Both the position numbers and the translations under genes were made by a program. Below, piece by piece: positions 1 to 9,100 of a stretch of DNA of 24,389 nucleotides. Position 1 is the stretch's first letter, and each line of letters starts with the position of its first letter. The stretch is from positions 1 through 24,389 of the forward strand of contig MNCI01014949.1 of NCBI GenBank assembly GCA_015680685.1, written 5' to 3'. Source of the stretch: Gnetum montanum (lineage: Eukaryota; Streptophyta; Gnetopsida; Gnetales; Gnetaceae). Under the pieces are notes generated by a model. The model did no database searches. It saw only the letters and a list, made by a program, of their open reading frames with translations, and had not been told where the DNA came from.

Positions 1-61
1 TTATTTATAGACTTTGCGGCGCACCGCGATATCACGACCCATGCAGTATAGCGTCCCATCA
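1..61 (-). repeat. 3' LTR, first 61 bases only (U3 start), minus orientation
   Basis: Bases 1-61 match the high-coordinate end of the complete LTR (6311-6405) through the TATA segment, a CACCGCGATATC stretch and the terminal CCCATCA. Relative to that copy, about 34 bases of the palindromic U3 array are missing. The TATTTATA at 2-9 is the minus-strand TATA box, 52 bases from the LTR start instead of 86. The rest of this LTR lies off the left edge. Confidence 0.8.
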
Positions 62-80
62 TACCCCCATGACTGAATAA
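62..80 (-). other. Polypurine tract of the minus element
   Basis: On the minus strand the sequence reads CAGTCATGGGGGTA directly before the LTR start TGATGGGA at 61, the expected position of a plus-strand primer tract. The upstream context GAGGATGAGTTTT is shared with the polypurine tract of the plus-strand LTR at 15972, which supports the assignment. Shorter near-copies lie at about 604-616 and 2162-2177. Confidence 0.7.
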
Positions 81-1785
81 AAACTCATCCTCGAGTTCTT
101 TACAAAATATTGGGACAGTATGGGATTATTGACTCAAATGGAACTAATGGGATGACATGTGAACGGATCATCATTACAGGACAAGACAAAATTGGTGTTC
201 ATGACAACAAGAGTGAACACCTTATTATATTGACATCAGGCCTCATTTGGCAACTGAGAAAGAGAGAGAGAAAGAAGTGTTGTTGCTACCAACGCCAAGA
301 TTGCACCTTTCATTGTCCATCCATAAGTGCACCATCGATCTTGCTCCCTATATAGCTGCTTCCAACACTGCTCCATTCCAAGTGTTCCTTCCAGATCCCT
401 TCCGTTGTTGTATGATTTCCATCTGCACACACAACACAATCTTATATTAGCAAGGGTAAATGAATTTCAATGTAGTTGATACCTTGCTGCGGTGAAAGGT
501 CCATTGGCTAGGTTGTGGTATGGCTGATTCGGATCTAGAGATATAATATTAGTGATTACCGAAGGTGTACGGGTTAGGAGAAAATCGAAAAAATTGGGCC
601 CTGTACCCCCATGACTAATCGCGAACCTCCGGTAGCGTTAAATTGAGAAAGAAAAGGAACAAGAAAGATGAGGAAAAAGAGACAACTATAGCATTGATGA
701 AATGGATGTCAAGATGGAAATGAACAAAATAAAATAGATTGCAAAAATGTTAAGGGAAAGAATTTAACTGGTGCACCAAAGAAGAATGTTAGTGGGTCCT
801 CCCCAAAGGAGGCTCATGCCCTTAATGCCCTAACAAACCCACATTCAAAGAGCTCGTAGGCTCTGGGAATGTCATTTGGAACAATAGTTAAAGTCTTAAC
901 TGTGAGAATTTACCAAAAAGAAAACAATGTATCCACCAAAATATACACTAATGATACAATCGGCAATGAGGTGAACAATGGAGAGAAGGATGGAGAGAAG
1001 AGAATGGAATGGAGTCCCAAGAACAAGGTGGTGTACAACCCCTTGTGTGTTTCATGATTAATGTGACTTAGCAGATCCCATTCCAACTCCGGCCTCAAAC
1101 AAACCACATCCAGTGACTTTGCATTAATACATTTGGCCGATCCATCCTCTTGAAGTAACAAGAATACCTTCACCCAAGAGTCACCACCATTCCGACAAAC
1201 AAAGGAGGAGAGAATGGGAAGTGAGAGGGGCCTTAGTTAGAGGGAACATTTTTATTTTGAGTTCCATAACCAATGCTTGTAGCCCAAATGATTATTTCTT
1301 CTAAGGGGTGTGCTTTGAATTCTCACTATCTCTCTTTTTTTTTTTATGTTTTATGTGTTTATGCATGAGAACCACACCATGCAAAGACTTTGTTATTTTT
1401 ATTTGCTTAGCATCCCAATGATTGAGTAACGTCCAAATGGTAAGAAAACTCAAGAAGAACACATCTAGCACCCAAGAGAACGGCCAACACAAATGCATCA
1501 AGTTCCATTGAAGTCACACTCTTTTCAATCCTTGAGTCCTTCCTTAGTTTGAGAAATGCCCAATCATTGATTCATTAATAGTTCTTATTTAGAAAGAGAC
1601 TATACATTTCCAAGCCGAGAAAGACCATAGAAACTGGTGGATGAATGGATGAAGTGAACTCATTGCTTGCCATATCAAAAGAAACATACCTTAGTATCAA
1701 CATCATGACTTAAAGGTAAAAACCAAACATTAGCAATCAATAAAAAAACAATTCATACCATCATGAAGAACACTTATTAGGTGAC

Positions 1786-1812
1786 AAACTTATAGGGTNA
1801 AACTTATAGGGT
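1786..1812. repeat. 13-bp tandem duplication split by an ambiguous base (N)
   Basis: AAACTTATAGGGT occurs at 1786-1798 and again at 1800-1812, with the only N of the window between them at 1799. This may be a real small duplication or a consensus or assembly artefact, and it sits just before a dinucleotide run that is hard to read through. Confidence 0.7.
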
Positions 1813-1824
1813 GGATAACACATG

Positions 1825-1840
1825 CACACACACACACACA
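1825..1840. repeat. (CA)8 microsatellite
   Basis: A clean CA dinucleotide run lies inside the 3' non-coding region of the minus element. Confidence 0.9.
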
Positions 1841-1893
1841 AAATGAAAAAGTATAATGATGTTGAAAAACAAAAATAAGAAGAGTTAAAGAAA

Positions 1894-2116
1894 TTGTAAA
1901 ATAAAAACATGTAAAACAAAAACATGTAAGATAAAAATGTGTAAAAAAAATGTGTAAGACAAAAACTTGTAAAACAAAAATGTGTAAGACAAAAATGTGT
2001 AAAACAAAAACGTGGAAAATAAAAATGTGTAAAACAAAAACGTGGAAAACAAAAATGTGTAAAACAAGAATGTGTAAAATAAAAATGTGGAAAACAAAAA
2101 CATGTAAAACAAAAAC
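1894..2116. repeat. Degenerate minisatellite, about 15-bp units
   Basis: Units of the form AAAACAAAAATGTGT, with variants ending CGTGG, CATGT or CTTGT, repeat about 15 times. A higher-order 30-bp period comes from alternating GTGT and GTGG endings. On the minus strand it would read as a Phe/Tyr/Leu/Cys repeat, but this is a by-product of the repeat, not a protein. The same position in the plus element (about 11250-11400) is also low-complexity and T-rich, so the array probably expanded from a pre-existing A/T-rich tract. Confidence 0.85.
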
Positions 2117-2479
2117 TAAAGAGAACTAAGGGCCCCAAATGATTAGCATAGGTGGCCATCTCCCCCATGACTGAATGGAAAGGAAGAGATTTGAAATAAT
2201 GAGCACCTATTTGAATTTTTCAAAAGTGTCCAACTTCTCCCCATTGATGTTCTTAGATTAAGGGGTGGAAGTCAGCGACGCTCATATTCCAATGTGTCTA
2301 TGCCTTCATTGTGGGTATGGGTTATTTTCCCAGTTCATTCCATGCATGTTGGTTTGCTCTTTCGACTAGCTATCAACCACGGGGTGTCTACTACTTGTGT
2401 GGTTGCTACATATAGGCATCTTTTTTGCAAAGTTCCTAGGGCACACCTGTTGCATGGAGGAGATGTGGAGCATTCCTCC

Positions 2480-2910
2480 GTGTCATCACCCGATGAATCA
2501 CTGTATGTGATGCATGAAACTTTCATCGTCTCGATCTTTCCATAAATGTTTACCTTAGATATTTCCAAGGAAAGATCACGAATTCCTAGGCATGCATTTA
2601 CTATACTTAGCCATGCCCTTCCCATTATAATTGGGAAGTCCCCTTCGTTGTTGTTAACTTCAATCACCAGGAAATTAGCTGGGTAAGACCAACCACACAT
2701 GGTGGTGACGATGTCCTCCACCAATCCCAAGGGAATGATGATGGAATGGTTTTCCAGCTCTAGTTGAATGTTTCTCTTCTTAAGTTGGAGCAAGTTCCAG
2801 GCTTGATACATTTCTCATGAAATTAAGTTGGCTTCGGAACCTGAGTCAAGAAGAGCCTTATGTGGTTCATTCTCGGAAACTTGGAGGTAGATTAAGGGAC
2901 TTCCAGGGTC
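2480..2910 (-). pseudogene. Retroviral-type aspartic protease domain in gag-pro
   Basis: On the minus strand the active-site motif reads ALLDSGSEANLI (Asp-Ser-Gly codons at 2847-2839), followed by the flap and core segments PLGLVEDIVTT and PIIMGRAWLS, typical of plant gypsy proteases. The catalytic Asp-Ser-Gly is intact. A TGA lies soon after it (before MYQAWN), so the domain is interrupted. The same blocks occur in the plus element at 7700-7990, where the active site is lost. Confidence 0.85.
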
Positions 2911-3639
2911 AGATAATTTCCTGGGAAGGTGGCCTACCTTAATCTAGTTGGTTATGGTATGCGTTAACATAACTATATACATTGAGCTCTGATATTGAAC
3001 TAAAGGAAGCACCGAAGCCTTGTGTGTTGGGGGAGTGATCACAAACTCAACTGCTTGTTGTTGTGAGAGCTTGTCTGGGCTTTTGGTCCTAAAGAAAGGT
3101 CTTCTCTTTTTATGGTTGTCAGAACTAGCAACAGGTTGAATGTTTACAGCTCTCATAGTGTTACATTGTTGTGGTTGAGTGGGGAGTTCCCCTTGCATTG
3201 TTGGAGCAGGAGGTGTTATGGGAACTACCGGTGGAAGACATGCAGACGGATTAGGAGGATGGTCTGGGTATGGAGTATCTCCCGGAGGAGAAGGAGTCCT
3301 TCTAAAGTACTCTTGAACTTGGTAGTGACATTGGGGAGTTGTGTGACCCATGGAGTCACTTGGAGAAATCAGCTACTGCACGTAGTAACCATAAGGATCG
3401 GGCTGCCGGTAAGGGTATTGATGTTTCGGCGGTGGCATCCCCCATGACTATGGGTATTGCCACTGTTGATGTTGTCCGATGGGTTGTGGTGGAGTTCCAC
3501 TTGGATAGTACATCAACGGTTGGTGGAATTATCTTGGGTTACCTTGGGAATAAGGTAACCTATGGGGTGTCTGTCGTCTGTTGAGTCTCAGGTTAAGTGC
3601 ATACACCCCAAACTCTTGTAGATGTGAGATGATTGGGCA

Positions 3640-3675
3640 ACATCCCTTAGGATGGTCATATTGGCAAATCTCACA
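3640..3675 (-). other. Zinc-knuckle-like motif in gag
   Basis: The minus strand encodes C-E-I-C-Q-Y-D-H-P-K-G-C. The spacing CX2CX3HX3C is close to the CX2CX4HX4C knuckle of retroelement nucleocapsids. Single knuckles of this shape, with a His-Pro pair, are common in plant gypsy gag proteins, where they bind element RNA. Its place between the gag core and protease fits. Confidence 0.6.
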
Positions 3676-5588
3676 CCCACCATCATCGTCTGTATCCAAA
3701 TCCACAACCTCATCAGAGGTAGTTATTTTCCCTTTACCCTTGTCACGTGTAGGGCCTGAATCTCTCCACTTTTTCTTATCTTTATCACTACTTCGTTTCT
3801 CCTTAGAATCCTCTACGATTTTCAAGACTAGTTCAAGTGTACTATCCAAGGAGTCCTGAATCTAATCTACCTTAGCTGCCACCTCTGTTGTTAACTTCTA
3901 AAGTGGCAAGGTTTTCCTATTCAGCAACTCTTCGAGTGGTGACTCATCTTCTTCATTGCAAAATCTCACTCCCTTCTTTCGAAGAGAGGGATCACGGTTA
4001 TATTCTTTCGCACTTTTTCATTTTTGTAGCTCCCCTTCTTCTTTGGCTACTTGTTCCAACAAGCAATGAATTTCATGGGATCTAAGTTCTAATAGTCTCC
4101 CTTGGGCATAAGTCCCAAGGGTTCTCCTAGTTTCATACCGTAGCCCATCTATGATGTGATGGAGCTGATCCCGCTATGCGTAACCATGGCTCGGGCAACG
4201 ATGTAACAATGCATAGTAGCGGCCCATGGCAGTATCCAAGGGTTCATGAGTACCTTGCTTCCATCCTTGGATCTGCTTATGCAAGTTAGACACTCTGGAG
4301 TACGTTTGATACTTATCGTTGAAGAGTTCTAACATCGTACACCGCCTCCTAATGGTTTCCGGTTCTAAGGACCGGTACCAACACTCTGCTTCCTTTAGGA
4401 GTGTCCTCGGAAACAACTTTAGTTTCTGCCACTCATTTTCTATGTTCTGCAAGGCGCAGGCATCATGGAATGCCTGTAAATGATTTTGCAGATCCGCATT
4501 GTATCGCCCTTCGAAGTGTGGGATATTGTTCACGTCTAAGCGCTTGATCCGACTATCTTTTAAATGCCTTGTTGGTATTCTCACTACCTCTATTATATTT
4601 AGCATGCTTTGGGTGGAAAGTAGGGTTTTGTCATGATCATCTCTTTCATGACGTCTATGATGTCTTCGTTGTTCCCTACTTTCCCTTCATTCATGCCCTT
4701 GTCCTCGCTCTCAACTCTTTCGTTGAGGTCTCTCATCTTGTCTACCTCTATCCTCACCGTTATGCTCTCTATGGCTGCGCCCTAATGTGGAAGGAGAGGG
4801 TGAATGATGTGAAGAAGGAGAAGAAGAAGGAGAACCATCATCATGACGATGTTTCTTACCTTCTCTTCTGTGGCTTCGACCCCAATTGTGATGACGATAT
4901 GAGTGCCCATCCTTGTCATGTGTTGTTGTTCCCTCAGTAAATAGTTAGTGTTCACAGGGATCAAAACCAGGGTTGTGTATTATGGAGCATAGGTTTTGAT
5001 ACCCCACCTCCTCACCATCGTTAGGAGGGGAAACATATTTCAATAGAGAACCCGTTATAAGTGGTTCACCTTCTCTGATTTCACTTAGGACGTGTGGGAC
5101 CTCTTTGCCCTTCAACAGTGTATGTTGGCTCTCCTGCCTTGAGTCCCTCATACATTGTAAGGCTGTGGGATGGTAATCCCTCATGTCAAAATCTTCCGCA
5201 ATGTATTTAGCATAGAGCTGAGTCATGCTGATCTGTGCTAAAGCACGGAGGAGCATGTTGGGGATTGCACGATCCGGAGGTAACACTATGTTACCTTGCA
5301 AGTCTCTCTAGTGCATCTGTTTATCTTGATGAAGGATAAAAGTAAAATTAGGCATATACTCATTGTTGAGGAACTGGCGGACTTAGGTTATGTGTTTTTG
5401 ATTGCCGATTGTTCTTTGTATGATCCCTAGGTGGTGAATTGCTCTTGTGAGAAGAAGAGAAAGACATGGTGTCTTATCAATGTGCTATTAATTGTTATAT
5501 AATTTTTGTTTAATTAACCCTAAGGTTCATTAAAGCTCCCAACGATGTGAGTAATTTCCTATGTTCTACTTAGCGCACAAACACTTAG

Positions 5589-5606
5589 TCCCCAACAATG
5601 GTGCCA
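5589..5606 (-). other. Primer-binding site complementary to tRNA-Asp 3' end
   Basis: The plus strand reads TCCCCAACAATGGTGCCA. The 3' end of plant tRNA-Asp(GUC) with CCA is TCCCCGGCAACGGCGCCA from general knowledge; 14 of 18 positions match and all four differences are transitions at former CG or CCG contexts. It sits one base inside the LTR end at 5608, exactly where minus-strand priming should start. This fixes the element's orientation and inner LTR boundary. Confidence 0.8.
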
Positions 5607-6311
5607 ATGATGAGTGGTGAGGTACCCCTACACTCAACCATATGAATACGAGCATAACACGCGTGATCTGATTGAACTCTGCAGACTAAGTGCCTACATG
5701 CCTCATGGAACACTTAAGGTTAATTATTCGTTGTCTTCCCAGACTTACTTATATTTTTCACAGTGTATGGTTAAGTAAGTCTGAGGTATATGATTTTTAT
5801 AGATTTTCTATTTTATCTCCTATGCTATTGAGGTGAAGGGTTGAAGAGACTAATTACTAACTCTAACTAACTAACTAAGTCTGAATTAACCTAGCGTCAG
5901 CATCTGTTCCCACTTACCGTTCACACCCTGAACCAATGCCACCATGGTTACCAAATGCTAGTCGTTGCTGGGATCACCACGCGTAACGCACGTGCTTGAG
6001 GTGGTCGTACTGAGGCACCTAACTAGGAGAGAAGGGTTGAGAGAGATTTAATGACTAATAAAGCATGTAAATAACCATAAATAAATTCCTAATTAGCCTA
6101 TTCCATGCACTACAAGGTTTATCCAAGAAGTTTGTCTTTATTACCATACACAAACATGTGTTCAGGTACAATATTTGCTCAAATAAAGATTCGTTCACTT
6201 TGGAGTTCCTACTGTGGGCACATGGAAAATATTCTATCTCTGGAGGGATCAAACTGCCAGAGTTTCATTATGGTCTAAGCCTAGGATGGAAAACAAGGGA
6301 GAGTTGCCTCT

Positions 6312-6319
6312 TATTTATA
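6312..6319 (-). promoter_or_regulatory. LTR TATA box
   Basis: The minus strand reads CTATAAATAAG directly downstream of the palindromic U3 array. The same motif follows the corresponding U3 segments at 2-9, 16099-16107, 24012-24019 and (variant TATAAAAAG) 12698-12706. It is the likely core promoter of the element. Confidence 0.7.
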
Positions 6320-6323
6320 GACC

Positions 6324-6402
6324 TTGCGGTGCACCGCGATATCGCGTATGCGATATCGTAGGGGACAACGCAATATCATGGCCCATGCGATATCGCATCC
6401 CA
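6324..6402 (-). promoter_or_regulatory. Palindrome array in LTR U3 (GATATC-centred)
   Basis: Within about 80 bases there are GCGGTGCACCGC (12-bp perfect palindrome), CGCGATATCGCG, TGCGATATCG, a decayed GCAATATC and ATGCGATATCGCAT (14-bp perfect palindrome). They fill the space between LTR start and TATA box. Such GC-rich palindromes stand out in this AT-rich DNA. They may be repeated binding sites for a dimeric regulator or a structure-forming sequence; neither is shown. Confidence 0.7.
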
Positions 6403-6599
6403 TCAATCTTATTATTTTATTCATTTTTTAATTTGTATTTCAATTATATTAATAAAGTATTTGAGTAAGGGAATAAATAATTTTCCTTGCCTTCACTTGG
6501 ATAACCAGATACGAGTTGCACATTATGTGACCCTTGTTAGAACTGGTAATTGGTAGTTGGTAGATCTTTAATTCACTTCTTATTTTTATCTTGGAAAAT

Positions 6600-6800
6600 G
6601 AAGTAAGTATCAAGAAATTAATATTTAATTTTTCATATATCTTTCTCACATATGTCTTATTTGCAGAATAAGTAAGAGAAAACTTTAAGTTCAAAGGAGG
6701 AATCAAATTATTGGAGCACAGGATCATGAAAGAAAGCATTAGAGTTGGAAAAAAGATACAGAATGTGGATTCGTTCGAGGATGAATGAAACCTAAGGGGG
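6600..6800 (+). mobile_element. Possible 3' tail of a second gypsy lineage with polypurine tract
   Basis: The segment TTCGAGGATGAATGAAACCTAAGGGGG near 6772-6800 has the shape seen at the end of many plant gypsy pol genes: a Glu-Asp-Glu-rich C terminus followed by a G-rich polypurine tract. What follows (about GATTATCATATCCCC) resembles the TGTRATATCCC starts of plant gypsy LTRs of the chromovirus type. I see no protein domain upstream; the segment 6406-6600 holds nothing I recognise. Confidence 0.4.
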
Positions 6801-7400
6801 TTAGATTATCATATCCCCATTCCCAAATGATGCAGTTGCCTAATGAAGGTGGTGTATTTTCATAACAAGTGTTATTGTTATCTTAACAAGACCCACAATG
6901 GGTAGTTGTGATTAAGACCCGAAAGGACATGTTGTAATAATGGACATGTCTCTTGGGGAACCTTTGGGGGTTTGACCTAAGGCATTTATACCTAGGTTTA
7001 GAGGTCGTGCCAGCATGGGGAATGATGGAGCCAATATAGGCAAGTCATGGGGTGGCAGAGCCGGTATAGGCAACTCACAGGAAGCTGGGTGAAGCAGGAC
7101 AGGAAGGGGACTAGCCCACCCTTCTAGCCAAGTTATAGGCCTAACCATGGTGGTAGTGTTGGATTGGCTCTAAGGGATAGATACGAAAGGAAGAAAACCC
7201 CAAGAAACACTCTCAGAGAACGATCCGGATACACTCTTCCATATTAATAAAGCATTCTTTTATTTTCTTTTCTGCATTTTTCCTATTATTTCATTTATAC
7301 ATAATGCTAAATATTACTTATATTTTGCATTTGGTATGTTTTCTTCATATGCATAATGTCTAATATATCATATATTTGACGTTTTCCATGACATCCGGTG
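6801..7400 (+). repeat. Candidate LTR of a second gypsy lineage (boundaries uncertain)
   Basis: The segment follows the G-run at 6796-6800 and includes an AATAAA at about 7244-7249 that could serve as LTR polyadenylation signal, then an A/T-rich tail. No second copy is in the window, so both the LTR status and the right end are inferred. A 9-bp inverted repeat, ATGACATCC (7388-7396) and GGATGTCAT (7404-7412), lies near the presumed end. No coding sequence is apparent. Confidence 0.35.
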
Positions 7401-7468
7401 ATGGGATGTCATAGTAGCCATAGCAATGAAATGTCATGAGGTCAGTAAAGTTATAGCTGGATGATCAT

Positions 7469-8010
7469 TTGAGTGGCTTTAAGCATAAGCCTCAAAAGAG
7501 GGCTTTCTTTAGGTCAAACAATCCATTGGAATCCTCACAAACATACATGGTTATCAACCCTGCATCAACTACTTCTAGAATTACCCTCAAGCCTCCTTCA
7601 AACCAAAAGTCCTCAAATGTTCATACCATCATGTTAACCCATGCAATTATAGATTGGATCAAGGTAGTCCACCTTCCCAGGAAATAATTTGATCATGGGA
7701 GTCTCCTAATCTATTTGTATATTACAAGAAATGATCCATGGAAGGCTCTACTAGACCTAAAACCTACCTCTACTTAATATTAGGTTAGAGATTGTGGATT
7801 AACTCATCATTGTTCCTCTAGGATTAGTGGAGGATATTATGATCACTATCTATCGTTGGTCATACTCTATAGATTTCATAGCGATCCACATGGGTAATTA
7901 CAATGCATATTTTTCTATTATAATGGGAAGAGCTTAGCTCAATACCATTAATGCCAAGATGGGGATCAGAGACCTCTCCTTAAAAATCTCTAAGGAAATA
8001 AGTTCAGGAA
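7469..8010 (+). pseudogene. Gag end and protease remnant
   Basis: The first 72 codons are open and match the minus element from its RRPFFR segment to its MLTHTI segment. The protease follows. The active-site segment reads ALLD followed by Leu-Lys (7754-7762) where the minus copy has Asp-Ser-Gly, so the catalytic triplet is gone. The PLGLVEDI block starts near 7810 and the IIMGRA block near 7917, the latter followed by TAG at 7935-7937 where the minus copy has Trp. The two halves are in different frames, so at least one indel lies between about 7765 and 7805. Confidence 0.75.
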
Positions 8011-8639
8011 ACTCAAGAAGAAGCGAGTTTTGTGCATCACACATGGTGCCATTCCATATAAAGAATATGGGTCATGAAAATCACATCCATTACAAAATGA
8101 AATAAGTGTGCTAAAACATCAAATATTTAAAGGTGCCTATATGCAGCAAGCACAAAATAGAAAGGTACGTAGTAGCTAACATTAGAAAATCACTCTGAAT
8201 CAACAATATGCATGGAACTAATTAAGCTTCTCATAAATGCTTAGATAGACAACATGGATGAAATGGATTAGATTCATAATCAACTCTCTCACAAAAATGC
8301 AAAGATGAATTAGAGTGAGTTGAAAATGCCTAACAATTTCAAGAAGGATCTCCTTGAACTTAAGATTTTACTAGCAACATAGAATATGCTTTTCTTAATA
8401 ATGGCAAGCCAATAATTGTCAATGACAAGTTCACATCAGAGCAGAAAAGCAGTTGCTAAAAGTAGTGAAAAAATGGCCAACAATATTTGCATGATCATAT
8501 CATGAGCTAACAAGGATAGATATATGGATATGCTAGCATCAAATCTATACAAACTCCTTCATCAAGCCAAAGAGGAAACCATAGAGGAGATTGAATTTGA
8601 AGATTAAGAAAGTTACTAAAGATGAAGTGAAATAACCTA

Positions 8640-9100
8640 TTAAGGTAGGATTCATCTATCCTTTAGTAGACAGTGTGTGGATGAGCCCACTCATGATTGT
8701 ATCAAAGAAATAGGGGAAATGGAGAGTCTATATAAACTTTAGGTTGTTGAACATGACAATATTTAAGGATCATTTTCTATTGTCATTTGTGGACCAGGTG
8801 CTAGATACAATAGTAGGACATAAATAATATAGTTTTCTAAATGGTTATAGTGGTTATAACCAAAGTTAGATAACACTAGAGAATCAGGCCAAAATAACCT
8901 TCACAAGTCCCTGGAGGACTTTTGCATATAAGAAGATGTCATTTGGCCTTTGCAATGCCCTTATCAGTTTCTAACACCTTGTACTTAGTGTATTTCAAAA
9001 GTAAATTGGTAGTGATGCGAAAGTCTTAATGGGTGACTTCTCTACCTATGGTACCAACTTTGAACAAGCCTTGAACCATCTAAAGCAGGTACTGAAGCAT
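8640..9100 (+). pseudogene. Reverse transcriptase remnant, catalytically dead
   Basis: Recognisable blocks are MSPLMIVSKK, KWRVYINFRLLN, SFLNGYSGYNQ, FTSPWRTFAYKKMSFGLCNA and KVLMGDFSTYG. In plant gypsy RTs the motif A block reads FLDGxSGYNQ and motif C reads YMDDF. Here motif A has Asn for the catalytic Asp (codon AAT at 8840-8842) and motif C reads Leu-Met-Gly-Asp (9026-9037). Stops interrupt the frame repeatedly, but RT and RNase H share one frame. Confidence 0.85.

Larger units (their letters stand above)
81..2170 (-). mobile_element. 3' non-coding region of the minus element
   Basis: About 2.1 kb without credible coding sequence. Several blocks match, in reverse complement, the region after integrase in the plus element. 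Segment 1340-1370 (CTTTGCATGGTGTGG on the minus strand) matches near 11780; the CATTGGTTATGG block near 1270 matches near 11855; CCCTCTAACTAAGG near 1235 matches near 11903; TTTGGGGAGGACCCACT near 800-815 matches near 12350. The GAGATGGCCA block at about 2155-2165 matches near 11206, which fixes the left side of the internal deletion. Short ORFs here are chance or repeat-encoded. Confidence 0.75.
2335..5301 (-). pseudogene. Degenerate gag-protease polyprotein, single frame with in-frame stops
   Basis: The open segments at 5301-4945, 4605-4174, 3849-3529, 3351-2944 and 2811-2335 are all in one minus-strand frame, so about 989 codons carry no net frameshift. By hand I count roughly twelve in-frame stops. 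In order: an N-terminal gag segment, an Arg/His/Ser-rich charged linker (about 4940-4610), the Retrotrans_gag-type core (4605-4100, with conserved FEG, KLFPRTL, EAECWYRSLEP), a Lys/Asp-rich stretch, a CCHC-like zinc knuckle (about 3675-3640), a Pro/Gln-rich linker (about 3350-3100) and the aspartic protease. Gag would build the cytoplasmic particle and protease would cut it. Several stops fit CAG/CAA/TGG transitions; for example the stop at 4174-4176 is TAG. Confidence 0.85.
1..6405 (-). mobile_element. Gag-pro-only Ty3/gypsy LTR retrotransposon (3' LTR cut by window edge)
   Basis: Read on the minus strand, the order is LTR (6405-5608), primer-binding site (5606-5589), gag and protease in one frame (5301-2335), 3' non-coding region (about 2170-62), polypurine tract, then the start of the 3' LTR (61-1). 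Both LTRs begin TGATGGGA, and the complete one ends CTCATCA, giving a 5-bp TGATG/CATCA terminal inverted repeat. No RT, RNase H or integrase similarity was seen in any frame between protease and 3' LTR. The plus-strand relative at 7.4-12.4 kb has those domains between the same flanking segments, so an internal deletion is the simplest explanation. The tRNA-Asp primer site suggests the Tat/Athila side of plant Ty3/gypsy; that lineage call is inference. The target-site duplication cannot be checked because the far end lies outside the window. Confidence 0.85.
5608..6405 (-). repeat. Complete 5' LTR of the minus element, 798 bp
   Basis: On the minus strand the LTR runs from TGATGGGATG at 6405 to CTCATCA at 5608. 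The inner edge is set by the primer-binding site and the outer edge by comparison with bases 1-61. U3 is short: the TATA box (6312-6319) is 86 bases from the start. Downstream blocks around 6120-6190 (ATCTTTATTTGAGCA, ATAAACCTTGTAG on the minus strand) match the plus-strand LTR at 24140-24225. The last 60 bases match the end of the LTR at 15972-16861. One family with deep divergence is the best reading. Confidence 0.85.

Noticed and set aside
1761-2168. Minus-strand ORFs with a Phe/Tyr/Leu/Cys repeat, looking like a membrane protein
   Set aside because: They are read from the AAAACAAAAATGTGT minisatellite in more than one frame at once and lie in the non-coding 3' region of a retroelement.
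2294-4085. Plus-strand ORFs at 2294-2545, 3112-3447, 3339-3584, 3581-3859 and 3888-4085
   Set aside because: All are antisense to the gag-pro frame, which has recognisable gag, knuckle and protease blocks.
7388-7412. 9-bp inverted repeat as a transcription terminator
   Set aside because: A bacterial-type terminator makes no sense in this plant context; probably chance or LTR-edge structure.
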